A model generated the notes under the pieces. The model ran no database searches. It saw only the letters and a list, made by a program, of their open reading frames with translations, and had not been told where the DNA came from. From an uncultured Tateyamaria sp. (lineage in GTDB: Bacteria > Pseudomonadota > Alphaproteobacteria > Rhodobacterales > Rhodobacteraceae): a DNA stretch of 64,000 nucleotides. Shown here piece by piece: positions 13,646 through 22,278 of this stretch; the stretch's first letter is position 1, and each line of letters begins with the position of its first letter. The stretch is from positions 1 to 64,000 of the forward strand of contig NZ_CANLAG010000003.1 of assembly GCF_947488715.1 (NCBI RefSeq). The letters are read 5' to 3'. A program made the translations under genes and the position numbers.

Positions 13646-16587
13646 CCCAGAAAAACCGCCTCGATGGTGGGCAGATCGACCGCAACACAACGCTCAACTT
13701 CACCTTTGATGGCAAGACATACGCGGGCCACCCCGGTGACACGCTGGCCTCTGCCCTGCTGGCCAACAACGTGCGTCTCATGGGGCGATCGTTCAAATAC
13801 CACCGCCCGCGTGGCCCCCTGACCGCCGGGTCCGAAGAACCAAACGCCATCGTCAAATTGCGCAGCGGCGCGCGGCAGGAACCCAACACGCGCGCCACCA
13901 CTGCAGAACTGTTTGAGGGGTTGGCGGCAAAATCGCAAAACCGCTGGCCCAGCCTCGCCTTTGACGCGATGGCGATCAACGACCGGTTCTCGAATTTCCT
14001 GACGGCGGGGTTCTACTACAAGACCTTCATGTGGCCCGCCGCCTTCTGGGAAAAGCTCTACGAGCCGATCATCCGCAAAGCCGCCGGTCTCGGCTCTCTC
14101 TCGATGCAGGCCGATCCCGATGAATACGACAAAGGGTTCCGCCACTGCGATCTGCTGATCATCGGCGCGGGGCCTGCTGGCCTCAACGCCGCCCTCACCG
14201 CAGGGCGTGCGGGCAAACATGTCATCCTCGCGGATGAGGATTTCCGCATGGGCGGGCGGCTGAACGCCGAAACCCTCAACATCGCGGATATGACCGGGGC
14301 CGATTGGGCCGCGCACACGGTTGCCGAACTCAGCGCCCTTCCAAATGTCCGCCTGATGCCCCGCACCACGGTGATCGGGGCCTTTGATCACGGCATCTAC
14401 GGCGCAGTCGAGCGGATCAGTGACCACCTCGCCACACCGCCCACCGGCAAACCCCGCCAAATTCTCTGGCGCATCTATGCCAAACAGACCCTGCTCTGCG
14501 CCGGGGCCACCGAACGCCCCATCGCGTTCGAAAACAACGACCGCCCGGGCATCATGCTGGCGGCGTCCTTGCGCGCATACGCCAACCGCTGGGCCGCCAC
14601 GCCCGCCCAACGCATCGCGATCTTTACCAACAACGATGATGGCCACCGCACCGCGCAGGATCTGCACACCAAAGGGGTCAAGATCGCCGCCGTGATCGAC
14701 ACGCGCCCGGACGCTCCGCGCAGCCACGACTACGAAGTCCTGCGGGGCGCACAAATCAGCGACACCAAGGGGCGGCTTGGCCTCACCTTTGCCGAAGTGA
14801 CCCTGTCCGATGGCAGCAACCGCACCGTTGAGTGCGGCGCGCTGGGCGTGTCGGGCGGCTGGAACCCGAACGTGCACCTGACCTGCCACCAGCGGGGTCG
14901 GCCCACATGGGACGACACGCTGGCCGCCTTCGTCCCCGGCGGCACGCTGCCACCCGGCATGACGGTTGCAGGTGCCGCGAACGGCACGTTCTCGACCCAC
15001 GGTGCGCTCAAATCCGGGGCAGACGCAGCGCGCAAAGCACTAGGTATCAAAGGCCGCGCGCCCGCCGTGCCGGACGCCGAAGATGCTCCCATAACCCAGA
15101 CCCCATTCTGGTATGTCGAGGGCTGCTCCCGCGCCTGGCTCGATCAACAAAATGACGTCACGGTCAAAGACGTCAAACTCAGCCATCAGGAAGGGTTCCG
15201 CTCCGTCGAACACCTCAAGCGCTACACGACGCTCGGCATGGCCACCGACCAGGGCAAAACATCGAACATGGGCGGCCTCGCCATCATGGCCGAGCTTGCG
15301 GGCAAGTCGATCCCCGAGGTCGGCACCACCATCTTCCGCCCGCCCTACACCCCCACGGCCATCGGCGCGCTGGCGGGGCGGATGCGGGGCAAGGAGTTCC
15401 ACCCGACCCGCCTGACCCCCTCGCATTTCTGGGCCAAGGAACGCGGCGCGGTCTTTGTCGAGGTCGGCAACTGGTTGCGCGCGCAGTGGTTCCCGCTGCC
15501 CGGTGAAACCCATTGGCGGCAATCAGTGGACCGCGAGGTCACCGCCACGCGGGCGTCCGTCGGCGTGTGCGACTGCACGACGCTGGGCAAGATCGACGTG
15601 CAGGGCACGGATGCGGCCACGTTCCTCAACAAAATCTACTGCAACGGCTTTGCAAAACTGGCTGTGGGCAAGACGCGCTATGGCCTGATGCTGCGTGAAG
15701 ACGGGATCGCCATGGACGATGGCACCGCAGCGCGTCTGGCCGAGGACCAGTTTGTCGTCACAACGACCACCGCGAATGCGGCAAAGGTCTATCAGCACAT
15801 GGAATTCGTCCGCCAATGCCTGATGCCCGACGCGGATGTGCAATTGATCTCCACCACCGAGGCGTGGGCGCAATATGCCGTGGCGGGACCAAACTCGCGC
15901 CGCCTGCTGCAAAAGATTGTGGACAGCGACTACGACATCTCGAACGAAGGCTTCCCCTTCATGGCCTGCGCCAACATCACCGTCTGCGGTGGCCTGCGCG
16001 CGCGGCTATTCCGCATCTCGTTCTCCGGCGAATTGGCTTTCGAGATTGCGGTGCCGTCCCGCTACGGCGACGCGCTGATGCGCAAGCTGATGGAGGAGGG
16101 CGAGGAATTTGACGTCACGCCATATGGCACCGAAGCGCTCGGGGTGATGCGCATCGAAAAAGGGCACGCGGCGGGCAATGAACTCAACGGCACCACCACC
16201 GCACTGAACCTCGGCATGGGGCGGATGGTGTCCAAGGCCAAGGACAGTATCGGATCAAAGCTCTCCGAACGCCCCGGCCTGAACGAGGCGGACGCGCTGA
16301 TGCAAGTGGGCCTGCGACCCGTCGATGCGGGTGACAAGGTGACGGCGGGTGGGCACCTGATGAACGCCACCGGCCCCGTCGATGCCAAGCATGATCAGGG
16401 CTATGTCACCTCCGCCGCCTATTCCCCCACGCTGGGCAGCATGATCGGCCTTGGGTTCCTCAAGGACGGGGGCAATCGTATGGGCGAAACCCTGCGCCTC
16501 GTGTCCCCTGTCACCGATCTGACCGTCAAGGTCGAGGTCGTCTCCGCCCATTTCGTCGACCCGGAAGGAGAGCGTGTCCGTGCATGA
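13642..16587 (+). CDS. mgdC: N-methylglutamate dehydrogenase subunit C (SoxA-like, alpha)
   Basis: A 981-residue alpha subunit with full SoxA architecture. The N-terminal ~90 residues are a ferredoxin-like domain (TFDGKTYAGHPGDTLASALL, then FKYHRPRG). Next is a pyridine-nucleotide/FAD Rossmann domain (LLIIGAGPAGLNAALTAGRAG) with a second Rossmann region. The C-terminal ~380 residues are a GcvT/aminomethyltransferase-like tetrahydrofolate-binding domain (TTLGKIDVQGTDAATFLNKI, then GTEALGVMRIEKGH). The methyl group should leave as 5,10-methylene-THF. The start overlaps mgdB. The substrate is N-methylglutamate by context, with sarcosine as the alternative. Confidence 0.8.
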   Translation: MTQKNRLDGGQIDRNTTLNFTFDGKTYAGHPGDTLASALLANNVRLMGRSFKYHRPRGPLTAGSEEPNAIVKLRSGARQEPNTRATTAELFEGLAAKSQNRWPSLAFDAMAINDRFSNFLTAGFYYKTFMWPAAFWEKLYEPIIRKAAGLGSLSMQADPDEYDKGFRHCDLLIIGAGPAGLNAALTAGRAGKHVILADEDFRMGGRLNAETLNIADMTGADWAAHTVAELSALPNVRLMPRTTVIGAFDHGIYGAVERISDHLATPPTGKPRQILWRIYAKQTLLCAGATERPIAFENNDRPGIMLAASLRAYANRWAATPAQRIAIFTNNDDGHRTAQDLHTKGVKIAAVIDTRPDAPRSHDYEVLRGAQISDTKGRLGLTFAEVTLSDGSNRTVECGALGVSGGWNPNVHLTCHQRGRPTWDDTLAAFVPGGTLPPGMTVAGAANGTFSTHGALKSGADAARKALGIKGRAPAVPDAEDAPITQTPFWYVEGCSRAWLDQQNDVTVKDVKLSHQEGFRSVEHLKRYTTLGMATDQGKTSNMGGLAIMAELAGKSIPEVGTTIFRPPYTPTAIGALAGRMRGKEFHPTRLTPSHFWAKERGAVFVEVGNWLRAQWFPLPGETHWRQSVDREVTATRASVGVCDCTTLGKIDVQGTDAATFLNKIYCNGFAKLAVGKTRYGLMLREDGIAMDDGTAARLAEDQFVVTTTTANAAKVYQHMEFVRQCLMPDADVQLISTTEAWAQYAVAGPNSRRLLQKIVDSDYDISNEGFPFMACANITVCGGLRARLFRISFSGELAFEIAVPSRYGDALMRKLMEEGEEFDVTPYGTEALGVMRIEKGHAAGNELNGTTTALNLGMGRMVSKAKDSIGSKLSERPGLNEADALMQVGLRPVDAGDKVTAGGHLMNATGPVDAKHDQGYVTSAAYSPTLGSMIGLGFLKDGGNRMGETLRLVSPVTDLTVKVEVVSAHFVDPEGERVRA

Positions 16588-17146
16588 TCTGACCCCCATC
16601 ACCGCCCTTGGCGGAACAGCACCGCGCACCGACACGGTGGGCGACGTGACCCTGACCGAAGTGCCGGATGTGTCTCTGGCCTCCGTCGCCGCACGGGTCG
16701 GGCAAGAGGACCTGTGCGCCACGCGTCTGGCGAAACTGCTGGGCGCCACGGCACCCGAACCGGGTCGCGCGTCGTCCGGTGACCCCTATGCCGCGCTCTG
16801 GACAGGACCAAATCAATGGATGCTCAGCGCCGATTTCAACACGCACGAGGACATCGCCGCCGATGTCAACGCGCATTTGACCGACGCCGCCTCAGTGACC
16901 GAACAGACCGACGCATGGGTATGTTTTGACCTGACCGGGCCGCGTATCAATGCGGTGCTGGAACTGCTCTGCAATATCGACCTGACCCGGTTTGACACTG
17001 CCAACGCAACGCGCACCTCCATTCACCACCTGGGATGTTTCGTGATCAGTACAGAGGCCGGTCAATCGGTGCGTATCCTCGGGCCACGCGCGTCCGCCGG
17101 ATCCCTGCACCACGCCATCACCACGGCAATGGCGTCCGCACTCTAG
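16580..17146 (+). CDS. mgdD: N-methylglutamate dehydrogenase subunit D (SoxG-like, gamma)
   Basis: About 188 residues of the SoxG/gamma family, a truncated GcvT-like fold (LWTGPNQWMLSAD, FDLTGPRINAVLELLCNIDL, TRTSIHHLG). No catalytic residues are expected; the gamma subunit is structural. I chose the GTG at 16580 because AAGGAG lies about 9 bases upstream. An in-frame GTG at 16574 is too close to it. The gene overlaps the end of mgdC by 8 bp and its stop overlaps that of the convergent regulator by 3 bp. It is the last gene of the operon. Confidence 0.75.
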   Translation: MHDLTPITALGGTAPRTDTVGDVTLTEVPDVSLASVAARVGQEDLCATRLAKLLGATAPEPGRASSGDPYAALWTGPNQWMLSADFNTHEDIAADVNAHLTDAASVTEQTDAWVCFDLTGPRINAVLELLCNIDLTRFDTANATRTSIHHLGCFVISTEAGQSVRILGPRASAGSLHHAITTAMASAL

Positions 17147-18141
17147 GCCGGCGGCAAGGGCACGTTGCCCTGCACGCGGAACGAGTTGATCTGCCTGCGG
17201 TCCTCCTGCGGGTTCACCCCAAACGCCGCGCGGTAGTGCGTCAACAAGGGCGTGGCCGAGGTGTATCCAACCGCCTGCGCGATGTGCGACATGCTCTGCT
17301 TGGAATACAGCACCAGTTGCCGCGCGGCTTTCATCCGCATGCTGCGATAGTAATGCGTGGGGCTCTGCCCCGTGGCTTTCTTGAACGCTCGTTCGACCTG
17401 GCGCGGGGTCACCTGTAGCTGCGCTGCGACCTCGGCCACGGAAATCGGTTGCTCCATATGGGCGGCAAACAGTGCCACGGCGCGCGCCACCAGCGGGGGC
17501 AGATCGGGTGCCGCACTTGGACGCATGGGGATACGCTGCTGCACCCCGTGCCCGCGCATCGTCGCATGCTGAAACCAACAGGCGACCTCATGCGCCATGT
17601 GCGCCCCCAACCGATCCTCGATCAACTGCAACGCCAGATCAAACGCAGAGGCGGCGCCGGACACGGTGATGCGGCGGCGATCCACGGTGATCACGTCGCC
17701 GGTCATCTCAATATGCGGAAACGCGTCGCGAAACGCAGTCTCATAGCACCAATGCACCGAACACCGATGTCCCTCGATCAGACCGGCGCGGGCCAGCGCA
17801 AAGACCCCGCCACTGATGGCACCAAGGGTGACACCATGCCGGTCCAGACGGCGCAACGCCCCGTTGCCCTGCCTTGCGTCCTCAAACGCACTGGTCGGCG
17901 CGCCCAGCACAAACAGAAGGCTCACATCGCCCACATCGGCAAGCCGCGCATCCGGCTCAAACGCCACACGCGCGCTCGAGATCGTGCGCGCACCACTTTC
18001 CGACACCACGTCCCAATCGAAAACCTCGACGCCCGCGATCTCGTTGGCGGCGCGCAACGGCTCGATGATCGAGGTCAGACAGGCCATCGGAAAGCCGGGA
18101 AAGATCAGAAAACCGACTTTGAATATTTCACTGCCATTCAA
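17143..18141 (-). CDS. GlxA-family AraC-type transcriptional regulator (pseudo-amidotransferase sensor)
   Basis: A 332-residue regulator. Residues 5-200 are a DJ-1/PfpI-like amidotransferase fold. The position of the nucleophilic Cys reads AISGGVF, so the domain is probably a ligand sensor rather than an enzyme. Residues ~225-325 are an AraC helix-turn-helix pair (ISVAEVAAQLQVTPRQVERAF; SHIAQAVGYTSATPLLTHYR). This architecture includes GbdR, CdhR and SouR, which sense betaine-pathway intermediates including sarcosine. It lies tail-to-tail with mgdD, so it is a good candidate regulator of the mgd or tmo operons. The ligand is not known. Confidence 0.85.
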   Translation of the reverse strand: MNGSEIFKVGFLIFPGFPMACLTSIIEPLRAANEIAGVEVFDWDVVSESGARTISSARVAFEPDARLADVGDVSLLFVLGAPTSAFEDARQGNGALRRLDRHGVTLGAISGGVFALARAGLIEGHRCSVHWCYETAFRDAFPHIEMTGDVITVDRRRITVSGAASAFDLALQLIEDRLGAHMAHEVACWFQHATMRGHGVQQRIPMRPSAAPDLPPLVARAVALFAAHMEQPISVAEVAAQLQVTPRQVERAFKKATGQSPTHYYRSMRMKAARQLVLYSKQSMSHIAQAVGYTSATPLLTHYRAAFGVNPQEDRRQINSFRVQGNVPLPPA

Positions 18142-18240
18142 CTTTTAGGTTCTCTCGTGAAAAAACTGCCGTATGGTACTCAAATATAGGCCGAGAACGG
18201 AATTGTTTAGCGGTAATGGGCTGCTTAGAAAGCGGACAAC

Positions 18241-18897
18241 GTGAACGTAGAAAAAATCGAACCGGAAATGGTCAATAAACTGACGCAAGACCCGCACAGA
18301 ACGCGCGATGGCGAGCGGGAAAAGGTGCTGGAGGTGGCCATTGGCCGCGAAGTGCGCGCATTTCGCCGGAAACAGGAAATCACCGTGGCCGAGCTTGCGC
18401 AGATTACCGGTCTGTCCATCGGGATGCTGTCCAAGATCGAGAACGGCAACACCTCTCCGTCGCTGACCACGCTGCAACTTTTGGCCAACGCGCTTTCCGT
18501 GCCGCTCACCAGCTTTTTCCGCCGGTTCGAGGAAAGCCGCCAGGCGGTGCATACCAAGTCGGGCGAAGGCGTCACCATCGACCGCGAGGGCACGCGCGCC
18601 AACCACCAGTACAACCTTTTGGGCCATATCGGCTCCAACGCGTCAGGCGTGATTGTTGAGCCGTACCTGATCACGCTCACCGCGGAATCAGACGTGTTTC
18701 CCACCTTCCAGCATGGCGGGATCGAAACGATTTACATGCTCGAAGGCGAGGTGGATTACCGCCACGGCGATGATGTCTATGCGCTCAGACCGGGTGACAC
18801 GCTGTTCTTTGACGCGGATGCCCCGCACGGGCCCGAAAAACTGGTGACGTTGCCCGCGCGCTACCTGTCCGTGATCAGCTATCCCCAAAACGCCTGA
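18241..18897 (+). CDS. XRE-family regulator with C-terminal cupin domain
   Basis: A 218-residue regulator. The HTH_XRE at about 30-90 reads GREVRAFRRKQEITVAELAQ then GLSIGMLSKIENGNTSPSL. A cupin at about 140-210 contains HGGIETIYMLEGEVDYRHGD and ALRPGDTLFFDADAPHGPE. Such HTH-cupin proteins often control amino-acid or amine catabolism in response to a small ligand. It is divergent from the AraC regulator across a 99-bp gap. The start is uncertain: GTG at 18241 or ATG at 18268, neither with a strong ribosome site. Its position between mgd and dmm suggests a role in the island. Confidence 0.8.
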   Translation: MNVEKIEPEMVNKLTQDPHRTRDGEREKVLEVAIGREVRAFRRKQEITVAELAQITGLSIGMLSKIENGNTSPSLTTLQLLANALSVPLTSFFRRFEESRQAVHTKSGEGVTIDREGTRANHQYNLLGHIGSNASGVIVEPYLITLTAESDVFPTFQHGGIETIYMLEGEVDYRHGDDVYALRPGDTLFFDADAPHGPEKLVTLPARYLSVISYPQNA

Positions 18898-18904
18898 GCG
18901 CGCA

Positions 18905-19528
18905 TCAATGCCCCATGTTGTGGACCTGGTCGGTGATCTGTTCTGCAAATCTGGCGTTCTGATCGGCCAACGTCTTGATTTCATTGGCAACAACGGCAAA
19001 CCCCTGACCGGCCGGGCCGCTGCGTGCGGCCTCAATCCGGGCGTTCACCGACAGCATCGACAGCGCCCGTACCGATCCGGTGATCTGCTGGGTCAGGCCA
19101 ACGATATTTGAGCTGGCCGCCTCAATTTCCGCAATCCGATGCTCCAGCGACTCGCGCAGGGCTGATTCCGCTTCGGCTCCCACCACCAGCCCTTGCAGGT
19201 GGCTCAATTTGCCATCCTCAAAGATCGCTGTGCCGCGTTCGCGCACCCACACGTGGTGGCCCTGCCGGTGCACCAGCCTGTGTGTCATGTCCCAGCTTTT
19301 GCCCGCCTCAATCGCCGCGTCGACCTCGCCAAAGACCCGGTCGCGGTCAATCTCAGGCGTCAGCCCCACATAGGACACGCCCGCATTGTGCAGGATCTCA
19401 CTTTTGGCATAGCCAGTGATCCGCTCCACGCCGTCGGTCATGTACTCCATCGTGTAATCGCTGTCGTTTCGGCAGCGATAGACAAAGGCATGTATATCGC
19501 CGAACACACTTTCGAAAATGCTGTCCAT
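18905..19528 (-). CDS. PAS domain protein with truncated methyl-accepting chemotaxis signalling tip
   Basis: A 207-residue soluble protein. Residues 5-125 are a PAS fold ([15 protein letters not shown]; the PAC end [20 protein letters not shown]). A coiled-coil linker follows, then ~60 residues resembling the MCP hairpin tip ([21 protein letters not shown], then [10 protein letters not shown]). There is no membrane segment, HAMP or methylation helix, and the protein ends just after the tip, so it is far shorter than a normal receptor. The ATG at 19528 follows GGAGGG; a TTG extension to 19561 is less likely. It may contact CheA/CheW or another coiled-coil partner. No che genes are nearby. Confidence 0.75.
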   Translation of the reverse strand: MDSIFESVFGDIHAFVYRCRNDSDYTMEYMTDGVERITGYAKSEILHNAGVSYVGLTPEIDRDRVFGEVDAAIEAGKSWDMTHRLVHRQGHHVWVRERGTAIFEDGKLSHLQGLVVGAEAESALRESLEHRIAEIEAASSNIVGLTQQITGSVRALSMLSVNARIEAARSGPAGQGFAVVANEIKTLADQNARFAEQITDQVHNMGH

Positions 19529-19581
19529 TTGCCCTCCAACGGATTGGAGGACGCTACCCAATAATGGCTAACAAGACGTTA

Positions 19582-20649
19582 TCAGGTGGACAGCGGCGGC
19601 TCCGTTTCGGCATCGGGCCAGACGCCGGGCGAGGTGGGCAACCCATCATCGAATTTCGACAGGTAATCCAGCATCATGGGCCGGTTGTCGATGAACCCCT
19701 TATAGGTCGCCAACTCGACCGGCAGGTCGCGCACCACGCGGTGCAGGCGGCGGCCCCATTTGGGCATCGTCATCAAGTCCTGAAAGCTGCACAGATAGCA
19801 CCGGATCGGGAACACCAGCGCATTGGACCGTGGCAGGCGGAAGAACGTCTGCAATTCGACCCGCAAGTGCTGTTTCGCGCCGATATTCTCGGGCGTCAGC
19901 GTGGTCTTTTGAATGCCCCACTTGTGGTAGTTTTCGGGCGATGTATCCAGCAGCGGATTGACTGTCATCGTCCAGTTGAGCCGCCGCGCGGGCGCGCCCT
20001 GCTGGATGTTCAGCAGGAACTTCAGCGCGCGGACAAAGATGCCCTTTTCATGGGCCAACGGCACCGGCGCGTGCCATTCGAAAAAGTTCATGCCGATGTC
20101 GAAATCAAGGCTCCAATCGGCCTGGGTCGTCACCATCCCTGCGTCCATCCATAGGTTGTTGTCGCGCTGATCCAGCACGCAGAAATCGCCCTGCGTCTGG
20201 CGCGTGATATATTCCATCGGGCCATAGGGCAGGGTGGTTTCGTCCAGAAAGGTGAACGTGTCATCAATGCCCAGGGGCTTGTTCACCCAGCGCCACTGAT
20301 CGCCATCGCGGTGCAGCTCGAACAGGTCCGGGTAATCCTCGGACTTCGACACCATGATCAGCTCCAACAGGTCCCACCCCGCCAGCGTCATATGCGGCAG
20401 CGACTGGCAGCGCAGCGGATCATCGGCCAGCACCATCGCCCGGTCGCGCATCTCGGCCACGTAGTGCTCGTCCACATCGAACCGCTTTTCATAGACCGAC
20501 CCCTCGGGCCCGCCCCGATGCTGCTCCATGTTGACGGCATACATGTAGCTGTCTTCGTGGAACGGGAACGGAAAGCGTTTGATCGCCCAGTCCGAGTTGC
20601 GGAACGAATAGTCGTCGCGGAACGTCTCGTCGTTGAATTGAATGGTCAT
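19582..20649 (-). CDS. dmmC: Dimethylamine monooxygenase, heme-dependent oxidative N-demethylase subunit (DUF3445)
   Basis: A 355-residue member of the HODM/DUF3445 family, whose characterised members are heme-dependent oxidative N-demethylases. Recognisable blocks include FPFPFHEDSYMY, LRVELQTFFRLPRSNALVF then RCYL, and a C-terminal region rich in basic and aromatic residues. With DmmA and DmmB it should oxidise dimethylamine to monomethylamine plus formaldehyde. It is the last gene of the dmmDABC operon and its ATG overlaps the dmmB stop. Symbols follow the published D-A-B-C gene order recalled from Ruegeria pomeroyi and Methylocella. Confidence 0.85.
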   Translation of the reverse strand: MTIQFNDETFRDDYSFRNSDWAIKRFPFPFHEDSYMYAVNMEQHRGGPEGSVYEKRFDVDEHYVAEMRDRAMVLADDPLRCQSLPHMTLAGWDLLELIMVSKSEDYPDLFELHRDGDQWRWVNKPLGIDDTFTFLDETTLPYGPMEYITRQTQGDFCVLDQRDNNLWMDAGMVTTQADWSLDFDIGMNFFEWHAPVPLAHEKGIFVRALKFLLNIQQGAPARRLNWTMTVNPLLDTSPENYHKWGIQKTTLTPENIGAKQHLRVELQTFFRLPRSNALVFPIRCYLCSFQDLMTMPKWGRRLHRVVRDLPVELATYKGFIDNRPMMLDYLSKFDDGLPTSPGVWPDAETEPPLST

Positions 20650-21629
20650 CGTTCAAGCTCCAATGTCCCGATAAAGCGGCTGACGCAGGGCATGATCTTT
20701 TTGCCTGCCGCGTGCTGATCCTCTTCCAGCCAGTGATCGCGGTGGATAAACTCACCATCCGCGCGCGCCACATCCGTTTCGCACTGCCCGCAGGATCCGC
20801 CCCGGCACAGGAATGGGGCCTCGACCCCGGCGCGTTCGATGGCTTCCAGCAGGCTTTCGTGTTCGCCCACGGTGATGGTCTTGTCGGATTTGCACAGGCG
20901 CACTTCGAAGGGCACGCCGGGCGCAGGGGCCAGGAATTCCTCGGAATGCACATGATCGTCGGGCCACCCGGCGGCTGAGGCCGTGGCGTGGACCCAATTG
21001 ATCATGCCCTTTGGCCCGCAGACATAAGCATGGGTGCCGAGCGGCTGCCCGTCCAGCAACCCTTCCAGATCAATCGCCTGGCTCTGATCGTCGTAGTACA
21101 CATGCACCTTGTTGGGATGCTTGTAGGTCAGCTGGTCCACATAAGTTCCCAGCGCCTCGGTCCGGCAGGCATAGTGCAACTCCCACGCGCCTCCCATCCG
21201 CTCAAGCTGCGCGATCATGGACATGAAAGGTGTGATGCCGATGCCGCCTGCGAAAAACACGTGTTTGCGCGCCCGCAGATCGAGAGAGAACAGGTTCACC
21301 GGATAGGTGATCGTCATCTCGTCCCCAACGGACACGTTGCGGTGCATGAAGAGCGAGCCTCCACGCCCTTCGTCATCGCGACGTATGGAAATGGCGTAGG
21401 TGGACAGGTCGCCAGGGTCCGACATCAGCGAATAAGGGTTCAGGCGGGCGCGATCCCCGTCCTGCATGGTCACAACCGTATGCGCACCACCGGAAAACGG
21501 CGGGAACTGCGCGCCATCGCGACGCTGAAACTCAAAACGCGTGACAAGATCATTCAACGGCACGACAGCGGACACAACCACGTCGATCTTCTCGGCACCG
21601 GGTTTGGCTTTTTGCGGGGCGGCGCTCAT
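20646..21629 (-). CDS. dmmB: Dimethylamine monooxygenase reductase subunit (FAD/NAD(P)H, 2Fe-2S)
   Basis: A 327-residue PDR/VanB-type reductase. The N-terminal flavin domain (RLNPYSLMS) is followed by the nucleotide-binding motif GGIGITPFMSMI (128-139) and CGPKGM. A C-terminal plant-type [2Fe-2S] domain has C275, C280, C283 and C315 (CRGGSCGQC...C). It passes electrons from NAD(P)H to the heme subunit. It overlaps its upstream and downstream neighbours by ATGA, consistent with a fixed-ratio complex. Confidence 0.85.
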   Translation of the reverse strand: MSAAPQKAKPGAEKIDVVVSAVVPLNDLVTRFEFQRRDGAQFPPFSGGAHTVVTMQDGDRARLNPYSLMSDPGDLSTYAISIRRDDEGRGGSLFMHRNVSVGDEMTITYPVNLFSLDLRARKHVFFAGGIGITPFMSMIAQLERMGGAWELHYACRTEALGTYVDQLTYKHPNKVHVYYDDQSQAIDLEGLLDGQPLGTHAYVCGPKGMINWVHATASAAGWPDDHVHSEEFLAPAPGVPFEVRLCKSDKTITVGEHESLLEAIERAGVEAPFLCRGGSCGQCETDVARADGEFIHRDHWLEEDQHAAGKKIMPCVSRFIGTLELER

Positions 21630-22222
21630 TCGTAGATCCCCTTTGGCGCGGGCACATTGCCCGGATCTTCGGCGTCGATGCAGACACCCTGATAGGCGGC
21701 CAGACGGCGCGAGTAATGGTCACGGACAAACAGGTTCAGCCCGCAATGGCTGCACACGAACGGATCGGTTTCAACGTCCTCGGTGATACCCTTGCAATGC
21801 ACGCATTGCATGCGGCGCGCGACAGACCCGCGATGTTCGGTCTGAATGGCGGTGTGCGGAATACCCGCCATCATCGCCTCGTTCTGGGCCTGACCCATCA
21901 ACCCTTCGGTCCCGGTCAGGTACACCTGCAAGCCCATATGCGCGTCCTGCAACACACGGCGGATACGGGACACAGCGGCGGCGTAACTCGGCCCCTCGTA
22001 AAACTGCGCGGGGTTCAGGGCGCGCAACTGGTCAGCGAACGCAGTGCCGCGCGGAATATAGATGATGTGGGTCTTGGCCATCAGATCGGGCGTCGCGATC
22101 CCCAGGATCGCCTCGGCCCCTTCGGCATCCGCGATCATCAGATGCGCCTTGCCCGGACGCGCCTCCAGCGTGCCATAAACCGGCCTGCTCTTGATCGACG
22201 GGGGAAATTCAAACTTCGACAT
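21626..22222 (-). CDS. dmmA: Dimethylamine monooxygenase subunit DmmA (zinc-ribbon-like)
   Basis: A 198-residue DmmA-family protein. The N-terminal ~150 residues are a Rossmann-like region. The C-terminus has two CxxC pairs (CVHCKG...CSHCGLN), a likely zinc ribbon or rubredoxin-like knuckle. It is a required component of the dimethylamine monooxygenase complex; its exact chemistry is not evident here. The ATG at 22222 follows GAGGA with 6-base spacing. An in-frame extension to 22258 falls in the intergenic hairpin. Its stop overlaps the dmmB start. Confidence 0.8.
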   Translation of the reverse strand: MSKFEFPPSIKSRPVYGTLEARPGKAHLMIADAEGAEAILGIATPDLMAKTHIIYIPRGTAFADQLRALNPAQFYEGPSYAAAVSRIRRVLQDAHMGLQVYLTGTEGLMGQAQNEAMMAGIPHTAIQTEHRGSVARRMQCVHCKGITEDVETDPFVCSHCGLNLFVRDHYSRRLAAYQGVCIDAEDPGNVPAPKGIYE

Positions 22223-22240
22223 ACCTGTCCTCGTCACGTG

Positions 22241-22269
22241 AAAAGGGCGCCCGGACAAACCGTGCGCCC
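22241..22269 (-). terminator. Hairpin with U-run between dmmD and dmmA
   Basis: GGGCGC (22245-22250) pairs with GCGCCC (22264-22269). On the minus strand the stem is followed by TTTT (complement of 22241-22244). It sits about 10 bp past the dmmD stop and 19 bp before the dmmA start, so it may attenuate the downstream genes or protect dmmD mRNA. Confidence 0.55.
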
Positions 22270-22278
22270 CCTTGGAAA

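Noticed and set aside
12066-17146. Plain sarcosine oxidase soxBDAG
   Set aside because: Not excluded, but context and the zinc-less delta subunit make N-methylglutamate dehydrogenase the better reading.
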